Assembly: GCF_043424415.1 (NCBI RefSeq)
Contig: NZ_JBHWOO010000048.1
Location: 1 to 16,153 of the forward strand
Length of the DNA: 16,153 nucleotides
Direction: 5' to 3'
DNA from: Luteococcus sp043424415
Lineage (GTDB): Bacteria; Actinomycetota; Actinomycetes; Propionibacteriales; Propionibacteriaceae
The notes beneath the pieces were generated by a model that ran no database searches, was not told where the DNA came from, and was given only the letters and a program-made list of their open reading frames with translations. Shown one piece after another: positions 5,983 to 13,874 of this stretch. A program made the translations under genes and the position numbers. Numbering within the stretch: position 1 is the first letter of the stretch; every line of letters starts with the position of its first letter.

Positions 5983-7890
5983 GTGAGCAACGACGCTTAC
6001 CGTGGCACGGTCGACCTGACGGTTGCCCAAGCCACCATCCGCTTCCTGTCCAACCAGTACTCCGAGCGTGACGGCGTCGAGCACCGACTCATCCCTGGAG
6101 CCTTTGGCATCTTCGGCCACGGGAACGTCGCCGGCATCGGACAGGCCCTGCTGCAGAACGAGATCGATCCTGGCGAGGGCGAGAACCCGATGCCGTACAT
6201 CATGCCCCGCAACGAGCAGGGACAGGTGCACGCGGCGGCGGCCTTCGCCAAGACCACCAACCGGATGCAGACCTACATGTGCACCGCGTCCATCGGGCCC
6301 GGCTCGCTGAACATGGTCACCGGTGCGGCCCTGGCCACCACCAACCGGGTGCCGGTGCTGCTCTTCCCCTCCGACCAGTTCGCGACGCGTATTCCGGACC
6401 CGGTGCTGCAGCAGCTGGAGGACCCCACCAACCTCAACATCTCGGTCAACGACTGCTTCGCGCCGGTCTCCCGCTTCTTCGACAGGATCAACCGCCCCGA
6501 GCAGCTGATCCCGTCGTTGCTCAACGCGATGCGCGTGCTCACCGATCCCGCCGAGACCGGCGCGGTGACCATCGCCATGCCGCAGGATGTCCAGGCCGAG
6601 AAGTGGACCTGGCCCGTCGAGCTCTTCGACAAGCGGGTGTGGCACGTGCGTCGCCCGCCGGCCGAGCCGGCTGCACTGGCCCGTGCGGTGGAGCTGATCA
6701 AGGCCGCCAAGCGTCCGATGGTCATCGCCGGCGGTGGCGTCATCTACTCCGAGGCCACCGATGAGTTGCGCACCTTCGCCAGCCGCACCGGCATCCCGGT
6801 CGCGGACACCCAGGCGGGCAAGGGGGCCATCAACTTCGACCACGAGTGCTCGATCGGTGGCGTCGGTTCCACCGGTGGCGACTCCGGCAACCACATCGCC
6901 GACGAGGCCGACCTGGTGATCGGTATCGGCACCCGCTACTCGGACTTCACCACGGCCTCCAAGACCCAGTTCAAGAATCCCGACGTGAAGTTCGTCAACA
7001 TCAACGTCGCCAGCTTCGACGCCGCCAAGCAGTCGGCCGAGATGGTGGTGGCCGATGCCCGGGAGGCCCTGACCGCCCTCACCGAACTGCTCGACGGATA
7101 TCGCGTCGAGGAGGCCTACAGCCAGCGGATCGCCCAGGAGAAGAAGGCCTGGGAGGAGCAGGTGCAGGCCTGCTATCACCGTGGCCACGGCCCGCTCCCG
7201 GCGCAGACCGAGGTCTTCGGCGCCCTGAACGAGCTGATGGGTGACGAGGACGTCGTGATCAACGCCGCCGGCTCGATGCCCGGTGACCTCCAGGCCCTGT
7301 GGCAGGCGCGGACCCCGGTGCAGTACCACGTGGAGTATGCCTTCAGCTGCATGGGATACGAGGTGCCCGCCGCGCTGGGCGTGAAGCTGGCCCGGCCGCA
7401 GTCCGAGGTGGTCGCCATCGTCGGCGACGGCACCTACCAGATGCTCCCGATGGAACTGGCCACCGTCGTGCAGGAGAACATCAAGGTCATCTACGTCCTG
7501 CTGCAGAACCACGGCTTCGCCTCCATCGGCGCGCTCTCGGAGTCCCGCGGCTCGCAGCGCTTCGGCACCAAGTACCGCCAGCGTGGCGACGGCAGCCACC
7601 TGGCCGATGAGGAACTGGTCAAGGGCGTCGACATCGCCGCCAATGCCGCCTCGTGGGGCCTGGACGTCCTGAAGGTGAACGGGATCGAGGAGTTCCGGGC
7701 CGCCTACCAGAAGGCCCACGAGTCCGATCGCCCCACGATGATCCACATCGAGACGGACCTGACGGGTCCCAACCCTCCCGGCTCCAGCTGGTGGGACGTC
7801 CCCGTCTCCGGCGTCTCCCGTCTGGCGAGCACCCAGAAGGCCTACGAGGAGTACGTCGAGGCCCGCAAGCCGCAGCGCCACCACCTGTGA
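5983..7890 (+). CDS. iolD: 3D-(3,5/4)-trihydroxycyclohexane-1,2-dione hydrolase (ThDP-dependent)
   Basis: This 635-residue enzyme opens the cyclohexanedione ring made by IolE, giving 5-deoxy-glucuronate. It has the three-domain layout of thiamine diphosphate enzymes. The N-terminal PP domain holds the activating Glu78 (P-R-N-E-Q-G), the middle domain begins near residue 225, and the C-terminal domain carries the ThDP/Mg motif from GDG at 481-483 to Asn509 (Q-N-H-G-F). The family-typical F-G-I-F-G-H-G-N-V stretch is at 41-49. Length matches other IolD proteins. The start is GTG, preceded by an AGGAG site. It lies 15 bases behind iolB; iolE follows after a 99-base gap with no promoter I can recognise. 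Confidence 0.96.
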   Translation: MSNDAYRGTVDLTVAQATIRFLSNQYSERDGVEHRLIPGAFGIFGHGNVAGIGQALLQNEIDPGEGENPMPYIMPRNEQGQVHAAAAFAKTTNRMQTYMCTASIGPGSLNMVTGAALATTNRVPVLLFPSDQFATRIPDPVLQQLEDPTNLNISVNDCFAPVSRFFDRINRPEQLIPSLLNAMRVLTDPAETGAVTIAMPQDVQAEKWTWPVELFDKRVWHVRRPPAEPAALARAVELIKAAKRPMVIAGGGVIYSEATDELRTFASRTGIPVADTQAGKGAINFDHECSIGGVGSTGGDSGNHIADEADLVIGIGTRYSDFTTASKTQFKNPDVKFVNINVASFDAAKQSAEMVVADAREALTALTELLDGYRVEEAYSQRIAQEKKAWEEQVQACYHRGHGPLPAQTEVFGALNELMGDEDVVINAAGSMPGDLQALWQARTPVQYHVEYAFSCMGYEVPAALGVKLARPQSEVVAIVGDGTYQMLPMELATVVQENIKVIYVLLQNHGFASIGALSESRGSQRFGTKYRQRGDGSHLADEELVKGVDIAANAASWGLDVLKVNGIEEFRAAYQKAHESDRPTMIHIETDLTGPNPPGSSWWDVPVSGVSRLASTQKAYEEYVEARKPQRHHL

Positions 7891-7989
7891 CAACACGGAG
7901 TGGCAGGCCACCAGCCAGTCCCTCCCCGAGAAGCACCGCAGCACCTGAAACGGCCACACCGCAGTGGCTCTTACCGTGAGGACAGAACA

Positions 7990-8934
7990 ATGCAGTTCGA
8001 CAACAAGGGCAAGTCCGTCAACACCACCAACCCGCGCTACTCCAAGCTCACCATCGGCGTCTGCCCCGACCAGTGGGGAGTCTGGTTCCCCAGTGATCCC
8101 AAGCAGATCAACCCCGACGTCGCGATGACCGAGATGGCCGAGGCCGGCTTCGAGATCCTCGAGACCGGCCCCTGGGGCTACTTCCCGAAGGATCCCAAGG
8201 AACTGCAGCGTTGGGTGGACGAGCGCGGCATGCGGGTCGTCGCCGGCACCGGTTGGGGCATCCTGCACAAGCAGGAGGCCTGGGCCGAGACCGAGAAGAC
8301 CTTCCGTGACATCGCCGAGACCCACGCCGCCGTCGGTGCCGAGTACATCGTGCACCTGCCCCCGCTCTACCGCGACGACAAGACCTGGGAATTCACCGAC
8401 GACCGTGTCCTGTCGCCGGAGGCCTGGCAGCTCTACGTCGACAATGCCAACAAGCTCGGCCGCATCATGAAGCAGGACTACGGCCTGACCATGGTGCTGC
8501 ACCCCCACGGTGACTCGCACATCGAGACCCCGGAGGAGATCGACCGCATCTTCCAGGCGACCGACCCGGAGTACGTCTCCTTCTGCCTGGACACCGGCCA
8601 CATCGTCTACGGCGGTGGCGACCCCGTCGAGCTGTGCCAGAAGTACCCCGAGCGGATCGGCTATGTGCACATCAAGGCCTTCGACGAGGCGCTGGTCAAG
8701 GAGGCCCACGAGAAGGACTGGCCCTTCGGTGAGGCCGTCGCCAAGGGCGCCTCGGTCTGCCCGCCCGCCGGCCTGCCCCCGATGGACACCCTGATCGAGG
8801 CCCTGGCCGACCTCGACAAGGAGCTCTACGTGATCTGCGAGCAGGACATGTACCCCTGCGCTCCCGACTTCCCCAAGGGCAATGCCATCAACATGCGCAA
8901 GTACCTGGCCTCGCTGGGTCTCGGACTGGCCTGA
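7990..8934 (+). CDS. iolE: Inosose dehydratase-like TIM-barrel protein
   Basis: This 314-residue protein of the xylose-isomerase-like TIM-barrel fold probably dehydrates 2-keto-myo-inositol to the cyclohexanedione used by IolD. Likely metal- and substrate-binding positions are in HPHGDSHIE (171-179), CLDTGH (199-204), GYVHIKAFDE (224-233) and ICEQDMYP (282-289). An upstream GTG- or ATG-type start at 7900 would add 30 residues of low-conservation sequence. The ATG at 7990 with a GAGGA site 8 bases upstream is better. The position between iolD and iolG is that of iolE in related clusters. Assignment as IolE rather than another inositol epimerase or isomerase of the same fold rests on position and on the downstream gene being the better IolH. 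Confidence 0.87.
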   Translation: MQFDNKGKSVNTTNPRYSKLTIGVCPDQWGVWFPSDPKQINPDVAMTEMAEAGFEILETGPWGYFPKDPKELQRWVDERGMRVVAGTGWGILHKQEAWAETEKTFRDIAETHAAVGAEYIVHLPPLYRDDKTWEFTDDRVLSPEAWQLYVDNANKLGRIMKQDYGLTMVLHPHGDSHIETPEEIDRIFQATDPEYVSFCLDTGHIVYGGGDPVELCQKYPERIGYVHIKAFDEALVKEAHEKDWPFGEAVAKGASVCPPAGLPPMDTLIEALADLDKELYVICEQDMYPCAPDFPKGNAINMRKYLASLGLGLA

Positions 8935-8971
8935 TCCTCCTCGACGACGAACCACAGAAAGCTGAACTGAC

Positions 8972-9982
8972 ATGACTGTCCGAATTGGTCTCATCGGCGC
9001 TGGCGGCATGGGCCGTGCTCACGTCGAGCGCATCACCCATGAACTGGCCGGCGCCGAGGTGGTCGCCATTGCCGACATCAACCTGGAGGCGGCCAAGGCC
9101 GTGGCCGAGCCGCTGGGTGCGAAGGCCTATGCCGACGGCAGGGAGCTCATCGCAGACCCCGACGTGGACGCCATCCTGGTGGCCACCTTCGGCAAGGTGC
9201 ACGAGGAATCCCTGATCCCCGCCATCGAGGCCGGCAAGTACATCCTGTGCGAGAAGCCGCTCTCGACCACGGCTGAGAGCTGCGAGCGCATCATGGCCGC
9301 CGAGCAGAAGGCCGGCAAGAAGCTGGTCACCGTCGGCTTCATGCGTCGCTTCGACCAGGGCTACCGCGAGATGAAGGAACTGCTGGAGGCCGGAGACCTG
9401 GGCTACGCCACCCTGGTCCACAACCGGCACCGCAACCCCAGCGTTCCCGAGGGCTATGTCTCGCGCATGGCCATCGACGACACCGCCATCCACGAGATCG
9501 ACACCATGCGCTGGCTGCTGGGCGAGGAGATCGTCGAGGCACGAGTGGACCGTCCCCGATTCACCTCCAAGCGCTTCGAACACCTCAACGACCCGATCGT
9601 CGTGGTGATGAAGACCGAGTCCGGCGTCCTGATCGACGATGAGGTGAACGTCAACATCCAGTTCGGCTACTCCATTGAGTGCGAGCTGGTGATGGAGGCT
9701 GGCACCGCTCGCCTGGGTGACCAGGAGAAGATCCACGTGCGTGACGGCCACGGCGATCGCAACAAGATCTGCAGTTCTCACATCGATCGCTTCCACAGCG
9801 CCTTCAACCAGGAGGTCCAGGAGTGGATCCGTGCGGTGGCCAAGGATGAGCACACCGGCGCCGACGCATGGGATGGCTATGCGGCCGCAGTCGTGGTCGA
9901 TGCCGCGGTGGCCTCACTCGAGGATCCCGAGGGCAAGCCCGTCAAGGTCGAGATGATCGAGAAGCCCGGGCTCTACGCCTGA
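8972..9982 (+). CDS. iolG: myo-inositol 2-dehydrogenase (main operon copy)
   Basis: This 336-residue Gfo/Idh/MocA dehydrogenase probably catalyses the first step, NAD-dependent oxidation of myo-inositol to 2-keto-inositol. The Rossmann turn GAGGMG is at 9-14, EKP at 94-96 with catalytic Lys95, and the D-T-A-I-H segment gives Asp170 and His174. A-D-I at 34-36 closes the second strand with an acidic residue, as expected for NAD use. The ATG lies 37 bases behind iolE; the ribosome site (AGAAAG) is weak and rather distant, so coupling to iolE translation may help. It differs strongly from the copy at 980-1972, so the two are not a recent duplication. A 13-bp hairpin begins 10 bases after the stop. 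Confidence 0.9.
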   Translation: MTVRIGLIGAGGMGRAHVERITHELAGAEVVAIADINLEAAKAVAEPLGAKAYADGRELIADPDVDAILVATFGKVHEESLIPAIEAGKYILCEKPLSTTAESCERIMAAEQKAGKKLVTVGFMRRFDQGYREMKELLEAGDLGYATLVHNRHRNPSVPEGYVSRMAIDDTAIHEIDTMRWLLGEEIVEARVDRPRFTSKRFEHLNDPIVVVMKTESGVLIDDEVNVNIQFGYSIECELVMEAGTARLGDQEKIHVRDGHGDRNKICSSHIDRFHSAFNQEVQEWIRAVAKDEHTGADAWDGYAAAVVVDAAVASLEDPEGKPVKVEMIEKPGLYA

Positions 9983-9991
9983 CCCTGTGCC

Positions 9992-10026
9992 GGGTGGCGG
10001 CCGGCACCCTTCCCCGGCCGCCACCC
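9992..10026 (+). repeat. Intercistronic hairpin between iolG and iolH
   Basis: A perfect 13-bp stem GGGTGGCGGCCGG (9992-10004) / CCGGCCGCCACCC (10014-10026) with a 9-base loop begins 10 bases after the iolG stop. No T tract follows. Stem and loop lengths equal those of the hairpin behind the other iolG copy (939-973), though the sequences differ. Confidence 0.75.
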
Positions 10027-10061
10027 TCCCTCAGCCCCAGCCCTTCCAGAAAGGAAGTGTC

Positions 10062-10928
10062 ATGGTCGACATCGCCCTTGACCCGAACATGTACTACATG
10101 ACCATGTCGGTGCCCGACACCCTGCGCAAGGCAGCCGATCTGGGTTTCCGGTACGTGGAGCTCTCGCCCCAGGCGGACTTCCACTTCTGGCACCACTACC
10201 CGAAGGCCGACGACGACTTCGTTGCCGAGCTGAACAAGGCCCAACAGGAGACCGGGGTGAGGGTTCGCACGCTCAACCCCGTCTTCAACTGGTCATCCAC
10301 CGATGAGACGGAGCGCCAAGCGCAGGTCCGCAACTGGCGGCGCCTGCTCGAGCTGGCCGATCAGCTTGACGTGCGTGAGATCACCAGCGAGTTCTCCGGC
10401 AATCCCAACACCCCGCGTGAGTGCGAGGCACAGTGGTACCGCTCCATGGAGGAGCTTGTCCCGGACTTCGAGAAGTATGGCATTCGCCTCAACATGGAGG
10501 CCCACCCCTATGACTTCGTCGAGCTCCATGACGATGCGTACCGCCTGGTCCGGGGCGTCAACAAGGAGTGGATCGGCTACGAGTTCTGCTGTCCGCACGC
10601 CTTCCATCTGTCCGATGGCAAGGGTGACGTCGAGCGCATGATTCGAGACAGTGCCCCCAAGCTTCGCGAGGTGCACATGGCGGACGCCTTCAACCACCGG
10701 GCCAATGACGGCAACCGCTACATCATCAATCCCCCGGGAGTCGACGCCCGGATCCACCAGCACAACGAGATCGGCCTGGGTGAGGTGCCCTGGGACGAGG
10801 TCTTCGCCACGCTGCGTGACATCAAGTTCGACGGCGTCATCTCGGTCTGTGTCTTCGGCTGGCATGAGAAGGCCGACGAAGTGAACCGCCGCATGCTCGA
10901 GCGCATCACCAAGGAGCTCGTTGCCTGA
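10062..10928 (+). CDS. iolH: IolH-like sugar phosphate isomerase/epimerase-fold protein
   Basis: This 288-residue TIM-barrel protein of the AP-endonuclease-2/xylose-isomerase-like fold is found after iolG in actinobacterial inositol clusters. Likely metal positions are in MEAHPYDF (145-152), in YEFCCPHAFHLSDGKGD (173-189) and in REVHMADAFNH (202-212). Its exact reaction is not settled; keto-inositol isomerisation or epimerisation is the usual suggestion. The ATG at 10062 follows a GGAAG site at normal spacing. A GTG 75 bases upstream would extend the protein through a GC-rich hairpin (9992-10026) and is rejected. A very long hairpin begins about 20 bases after the stop and separates it from the dehydrogenase gene. 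Confidence 0.85.
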   Translation: MVDIALDPNMYYMTMSVPDTLRKAADLGFRYVELSPQADFHFWHHYPKADDDFVAELNKAQQETGVRVRTLNPVFNWSSTDETERQAQVRNWRRLLELADQLDVREITSEFSGNPNTPRECEAQWYRSMEELVPDFEKYGIRLNMEAHPYDFVELHDDAYRLVRGVNKEWIGYEFCCPHAFHLSDGKGDVERMIRDSAPKLREVHMADAFNHRANDGNRYIINPPGVDARIHQHNEIGLGEVPWDEVFATLRDIKFDGVISVCVFGWHEKADEVNRRMLERITKELVA

Positions 10929-10947
10929 GGTGGATGGTTCCCCCGTC

Positions 10948-11002
10948 TCATGACCGCGGGTCCCGGGGGATGTAGACCATCCCACGGGACCCGCGGTCAT
11001 GA
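10948..11002 (+). repeat. Long hairpin between iolH and the alcohol dehydrogenase gene
   Basis: An 18-bp perfect inverted repeat (10948-10965 with 10985-11002, core GACCGCGGGTCCCG) encloses, after one G/A mismatch, a further 6-bp stem GGGATG/CATCCC and a 5-base loop. With about 24 pairs it is the strongest structure in the window. A small CCGGG/CCCGG hairpin follows. There is no T tract, so full termination is uncertain. Confidence 0.8.
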
Positions 11003-11051
11003 ACCCGCGTCCGGGAGCGCCCGGAGGCAAACCAAGATTGGGAGACCTGCC

Positions 11052-12182
11052 ATGTCCATCACCATTCCCGAAACCATGCGCGCAGCCGTGCTGCGCGAGC
11101 CCGGCAAGGGTCTGCACGTCGAGACCCTGCGCACCCCCCGTCCCAAGGCCGATGAGGTCCTGATCAAGGTCGACGCCTGTGGCATGTGCCACTCGGACCT
11201 GCACGTGATCGGCGGGGCCATCGCCTTCCCGATGCCCGCCGTGCTGGGTCACGAGGTGGCCGGCACCATCGTCGAACTCGGTCAAGGCACGGAGCACACT
11301 GGCCTGGCCGTCGGGCAGCGTGTTGCTGGTGCCTTCCTGATGCCCTGCGGCCGGTGCCCGGCCTGCGCCACTGGCCACGACGAGCTCTGCGGCCCCTTCT
11401 TCGACCTGAACCGGCTGAAGGGCGTGCTCTACGACGGCACCACCCGGCTGGCCACGCCCGACGGCGACCCGGTCTACATGTACTCGATGGGTGGGCTGGC
11501 CGAGTACGCCGTGATCCCCGCCACCTCCGTCGCGCCGGTTCCCGACGAGATCGACACCGTCCCGTCGGCGATCCTGGGATGTGCCGCCATGACCGCCTAT
11601 GGTGCCGTGCGCCGCTCCGGTCTGCAGTACGGCGAGACGGTGGCCGTCGTGGCCGTCGGCGGGGTGGGCAGCAACATCTGCCAGATTGCCGCGGCGATGG
11701 GGGCGAAGCAGGTGATTGCCATCGACGTCAACGACGAGAAGCTGGCGCCCGTGACGGGCTTCGGTGCCACGGCCACGGTGAACTCCGCCACCAGCGATGC
11801 CCGCGAGAAGGTGCTCGAGCTGACCGGTGGCAGGGGTGTCGACGTCGCCTTCGAGGCGCTCGGAATCGGCCCCACCTGGAAGACGGCCCTCGACGTGCTC
11901 AGCGACGGCGGCCGGATGGTCCCGATCGGTCTCGGTGCCGGTGTGCAGACGGCCGAGGTGGAGATCAACCGCACCGTGCGGCGCAGCCAGTCCATCCTGG
12001 GCTCCTATGGTGCGCGCACCCGGGTGGACCTTCCGGCGGTGGTCGACATGGCCGCGCGGGGGGAGATCAACTACAAGGACCTGGTGACCCGCCGCTTCTC
12101 CCTGGAGCAGGCGGGGGAGGGCTACGACCTGCTGCGTCAGGGCGGGATCGTGGGCCGCGCCGTGGTGGACATGTCCTTGTGA
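11052..12182 (+). CDS. Zinc-dependent alcohol dehydrogenase (MDR family) in the iol operon
   Basis: This 376-residue medium-chain dehydrogenase has the catalytic zinc motif CGMCHSDLH (43-51, ligand Cys46), GHE (66-68, ligand His67) and the structural zinc set Cys99, Cys102, Cys105 and Cys113. The Rossmann domain carries A-V-G-G-V-G-S-N, with an Asp at the end of the following strand (V-I-A-I-D-V) that points to NAD(H). The ATG at 11052 is supported by a GGGAG site upstream. The frame is open back to 10950, but that stretch is the long hairpin. It is the last gene of the main operon, separated from iolH by that hairpin and from iolT by another. It is not one of the classical iol enzymes. It could oxidise a cyclitol or reduce a semialdehyde (for instance malonate semialdehyde) to balance redox; this is inference. 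Confidence 0.88.
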   Translation: MSITIPETMRAAVLREPGKGLHVETLRTPRPKADEVLIKVDACGMCHSDLHVIGGAIAFPMPAVLGHEVAGTIVELGQGTEHTGLAVGQRVAGAFLMPCGRCPACATGHDELCGPFFDLNRLKGVLYDGTTRLATPDGDPVYMYSMGGLAEYAVIPATSVAPVPDEIDTVPSAILGCAAMTAYGAVRRSGLQYGETVAVVAVGGVGSNICQIAAAMGAKQVIAIDVNDEKLAPVTGFGATATVNSATSDAREKVLELTGGRGVDVAFEALGIGPTWKTALDVLSDGGRMVPIGLGAGVQTAEVEINRTVRRSQSILGSYGARTRVDLPAVVDMAARGEINYKDLVTRRFSLEQAGEGYDLLRQGGIVGRAVVDMSL

Positions 12183-12197
12183 TTGGGGGGCCAGTCA

Positions 12198-12230
12198 TCG
12201 GGTGGGTCGGACAGGTTCCGGCTCACCCGA
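12198..12230 (+). terminator. Hairpin closing the main iol operon, possible terminator
   Basis: TCGGGTG (12198-12204) and CACCCGA (12224-12230) continue through G-U and GTCGG/CCGGC pairs into an unbroken 13-bp stem with a 7-base loop, 15 bases behind the dehydrogenase stop and ahead of the iolT promoter. It lacks a T tract, which is common for actinobacterial terminators, so it is a likely but not certain end of the operon. Confidence 0.5.
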
Positions 12231-12271
12231 CGACACGTCAGCGATCGAGAGATCCAAAATGAAATGACGGA

Positions 12272-12283
12272 ATGTTCGGACAA
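12272..12283. promoter_or_regulatory. Degenerate GntR operator before iolT
   Basis: ATGTTCGGACAA matches the palindrome TTGTCAGGACAA at nine of twelve positions, with the GGACAA half intact. It is followed after four bases by TTGACG. The flanking block GGACAA-N-CTATTGAC is shared almost letter for letter with the exact operator at 4138, which makes chance similarity less likely. Confidence 0.5.
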
Positions 12284-12287
12284 ACTA

Positions 12288-12316
12288 TTGACGTTTTGTA
12301 TGAACTGAGGGTTAAT
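12288..12316 (+). promoter_or_regulatory. Promoter of the iolT-like transporter gene
   Basis: A -35 box TTGACG (12288-12293), a 17-base spacer and a GTTAAT -10 box (12311-12316) lie in an AT-richer stretch than the surroundings. The start would be near 12323, leaving about 62 bases before the ATG. The transporter therefore has its own promoter behind the hairpin that closes the dehydrogenase gene. Confidence 0.55.
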
Positions 12317-12384
12317 GGGTGGGAGAGAATTAGCTTTGGTGGCCTGATGACTGAGTTCACTGGGCCCTGAACAAGGAGACAAGG

Positions 12385-13815
12385 ATGTCCCACGGAACTC
12401 CAGCGGCAACCGCCGCGAAGATTGAACTACCGCCCCTTCAGGCCGGTCCTCACCAGCGCCGCCTGGACACGATCGCCATCGTGGCGACCTTCGGCGGCCT
12501 GCTGTTTGGCTACGACACCGGCGTGATCAATGGCGCGCTGGAGCCGATGAAGAAGGACCTGGGCCTCACGGCCACCAGCGAGGGGCTGGTCACCTCTACA
12601 TTGCTGCTTGGTGCGGCAGTGGGTGCCCTGGTTTCGGGCATCCTGAACGAGAAGCTCGGCCGCAAGAAGACGATGAGCACCATCGCCGTGCTCTTCTTCT
12701 TCGGAGCCCTTGGCTGTGTGGTTGCGCCCGGGTTGGGTGTGCTGCTGGTCTCGCGCGTGGTCCTCGGTCTGGCTGTCGGTGCCGCGTCCGCCACCGTTCC
12801 GGTCTACCTCGCCGAGCTTGCGCCCACCGAGCGTCGCGGTGCATTGAGTGGTCGAAATGAGTTGGCCATCGTGATTGGCCAGATGCTCGCCTTCGCCATC
12901 AACGCGATCATCGCCAGCGTGTGGGGTCATCACGGTTCGGTCTGGCGCTACATGCTCGTCATCTGCATGATTCCTGCGGTGGCGCTCTTCTTCGGAATGA
13001 TGAAGATGCCCGAATCTCCTCGCTGGCTGCTCAAGCACGGGCGTCACGACGAGGCCCTGGCCGTCCTGATGCAGGTGCGCAATGAGGATCGCGCCCGCGC
13101 GGAGATGGCCGAGGTGGAGCGGCTGGCCGAGGAGGAGAAGCTGGCCAACTCCGGTGGCTGGTCTGACATGGGCATCCCGTGGATCCGACGCCTGGTCATC
13201 ATCGGCTGCTTCCTGGCTGCGGCTCAGCAGATCACCGGTATCAACTCGATCATGTACTACGGCACCCAGCTTCTGCATGAAGCGGGCTTCTCGTCGCAGG
13301 CTGCCATCATTGCGAATGTTGCCAATGGCGTGCTGTCGGTCGTCGGCACCGCGCTGTGCCTGTTCGTCGTGATCGACAAGGTGGCTCGTCGCAAGCTGAT
13401 CATCTTCGGCTTCTGCATGACCACCCTGATCCACGGTCTGATCACGGCTGTCGCCACGTTGATGCCAGCCAGCACTGCCCGTGCCTACCTGGTGCTGTTG
13501 CTGTGCGTGAGCTTCGTCTTCTTCATGCAGTGCTGCCTCAATGCTCCGGTCTGGGTCGCCCTGTCCGAGATGTTCCCGCTCCGGGTCCGCGGCTTTGGCA
13601 TGGGCGTCTCGATTCTGTTCATGTGGGTGGTCAACGCGATCATCACCTTCTCCTTCCCGGTGGTCACGGCAAAGGCCGGCCTCCAGGGTATGTTCGGCAT
13701 CTTCTTCGTGCTGGGAATTGTCGTGATCGGCGTGCTGTACAAGTTCCTCCCGAACACGAGTGGTCGTTCTCTGGAAGCGCTCGAGGAGCACTTCGCCAGC
13801 GGCGGCAAGATCTGA
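12385..13815 (+). CDS. iolT: Sugar-porter MFS transporter, probable myo-inositol:H+ symporter
   Basis: This 476-residue integral membrane protein has about 12 membrane helices and the sugar-porter signatures: F-G-Y-D-T-G-V-I-N-G in helix 1 (41-50), L-G-R-K-K in the 2-3 loop (91-95), A-E-L-A-P-T-E-R-R-G after helix 4 (143-152), PESPRWL behind helix 6 (209-215) and QQITGINSIMYYG in helix 7 (281-293). These place it with IolT, XylE and related proton symporters. Inositol is inferred from the locus. The ATG has an AAGGAG site 6 bases upstream. It stands in its own transcription unit, with a promoter and degenerate operator in front and a strong terminator 17 bases behind the stop. Confidence 0.92.
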   Translation: MSHGTPAATAAKIELPPLQAGPHQRRLDTIAIVATFGGLLFGYDTGVINGALEPMKKDLGLTATSEGLVTSTLLLGAAVGALVSGILNEKLGRKKTMSTIAVLFFFGALGCVVAPGLGVLLVSRVVLGLAVGAASATVPVYLAELAPTERRGALSGRNELAIVIGQMLAFAINAIIASVWGHHGSVWRYMLVICMIPAVALFFGMMKMPESPRWLLKHGRHDEALAVLMQVRNEDRARAEMAEVERLAEEEKLANSGGWSDMGIPWIRRLVIIGCFLAAAQQITGINSIMYYGTQLLHEAGFSSQAAIIANVANGVLSVVGTALCLFVVIDKVARRKLIIFGFCMTTLIHGLITAVATLMPASTARAYLVLLLCVSFVFFMQCCLNAPVWVALSEMFPLRVRGFGMGVSILFMWVVNAIITFSFPVVTAKAGLQGMFGIFFVLGIVVIGVLYKFLPNTSGRSLEALEEHFASGGKI

Positions 13816-13832
13816 TTCTCGGCTCGAATGCG

Positions 13833-13874
13833 AGAGGCCGGCATCCACGTGCATGGACGCCGGCCTCTTGTTGT
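13833..13874 (+). terminator. Rho-independent terminator of iolT
   Basis: A perfect 10-bp stem AGAGGCCGGC (13833-13842) / GCCGGCCTCT (13859-13868) has a further TCCA/TGGA pairing inside and is followed by the T-rich TTGTTGT. It begins 17 bases after the stop. This is the only hairpin in the window with a clear T tract. Confidence 0.85.

Noticed and set aside
5971..9009. Open frame of over 1000 codons on the minus strand, opposite iolD and iolE
   Set aside because: It mirrors the codon bias of the GC-rich genes on the other strand, has a low-complexity Gly/Val/Asp/His-rich composition, and spans several well-supported genes. It is a shadow frame.
9987..10061. Upstream start extending IolH by 25 residues
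   Set aside because: The extension is a Pro/Gly-rich translation of the intercistronic hairpin; the ATG at 10062 has the proper ribosome binding site.
12427..13854. Long minus-strand frame opposite the transporter
   Set aside because: His/Gln/Asp-rich shadow of the transporter's codon bias; it would also run through the iolT terminator.
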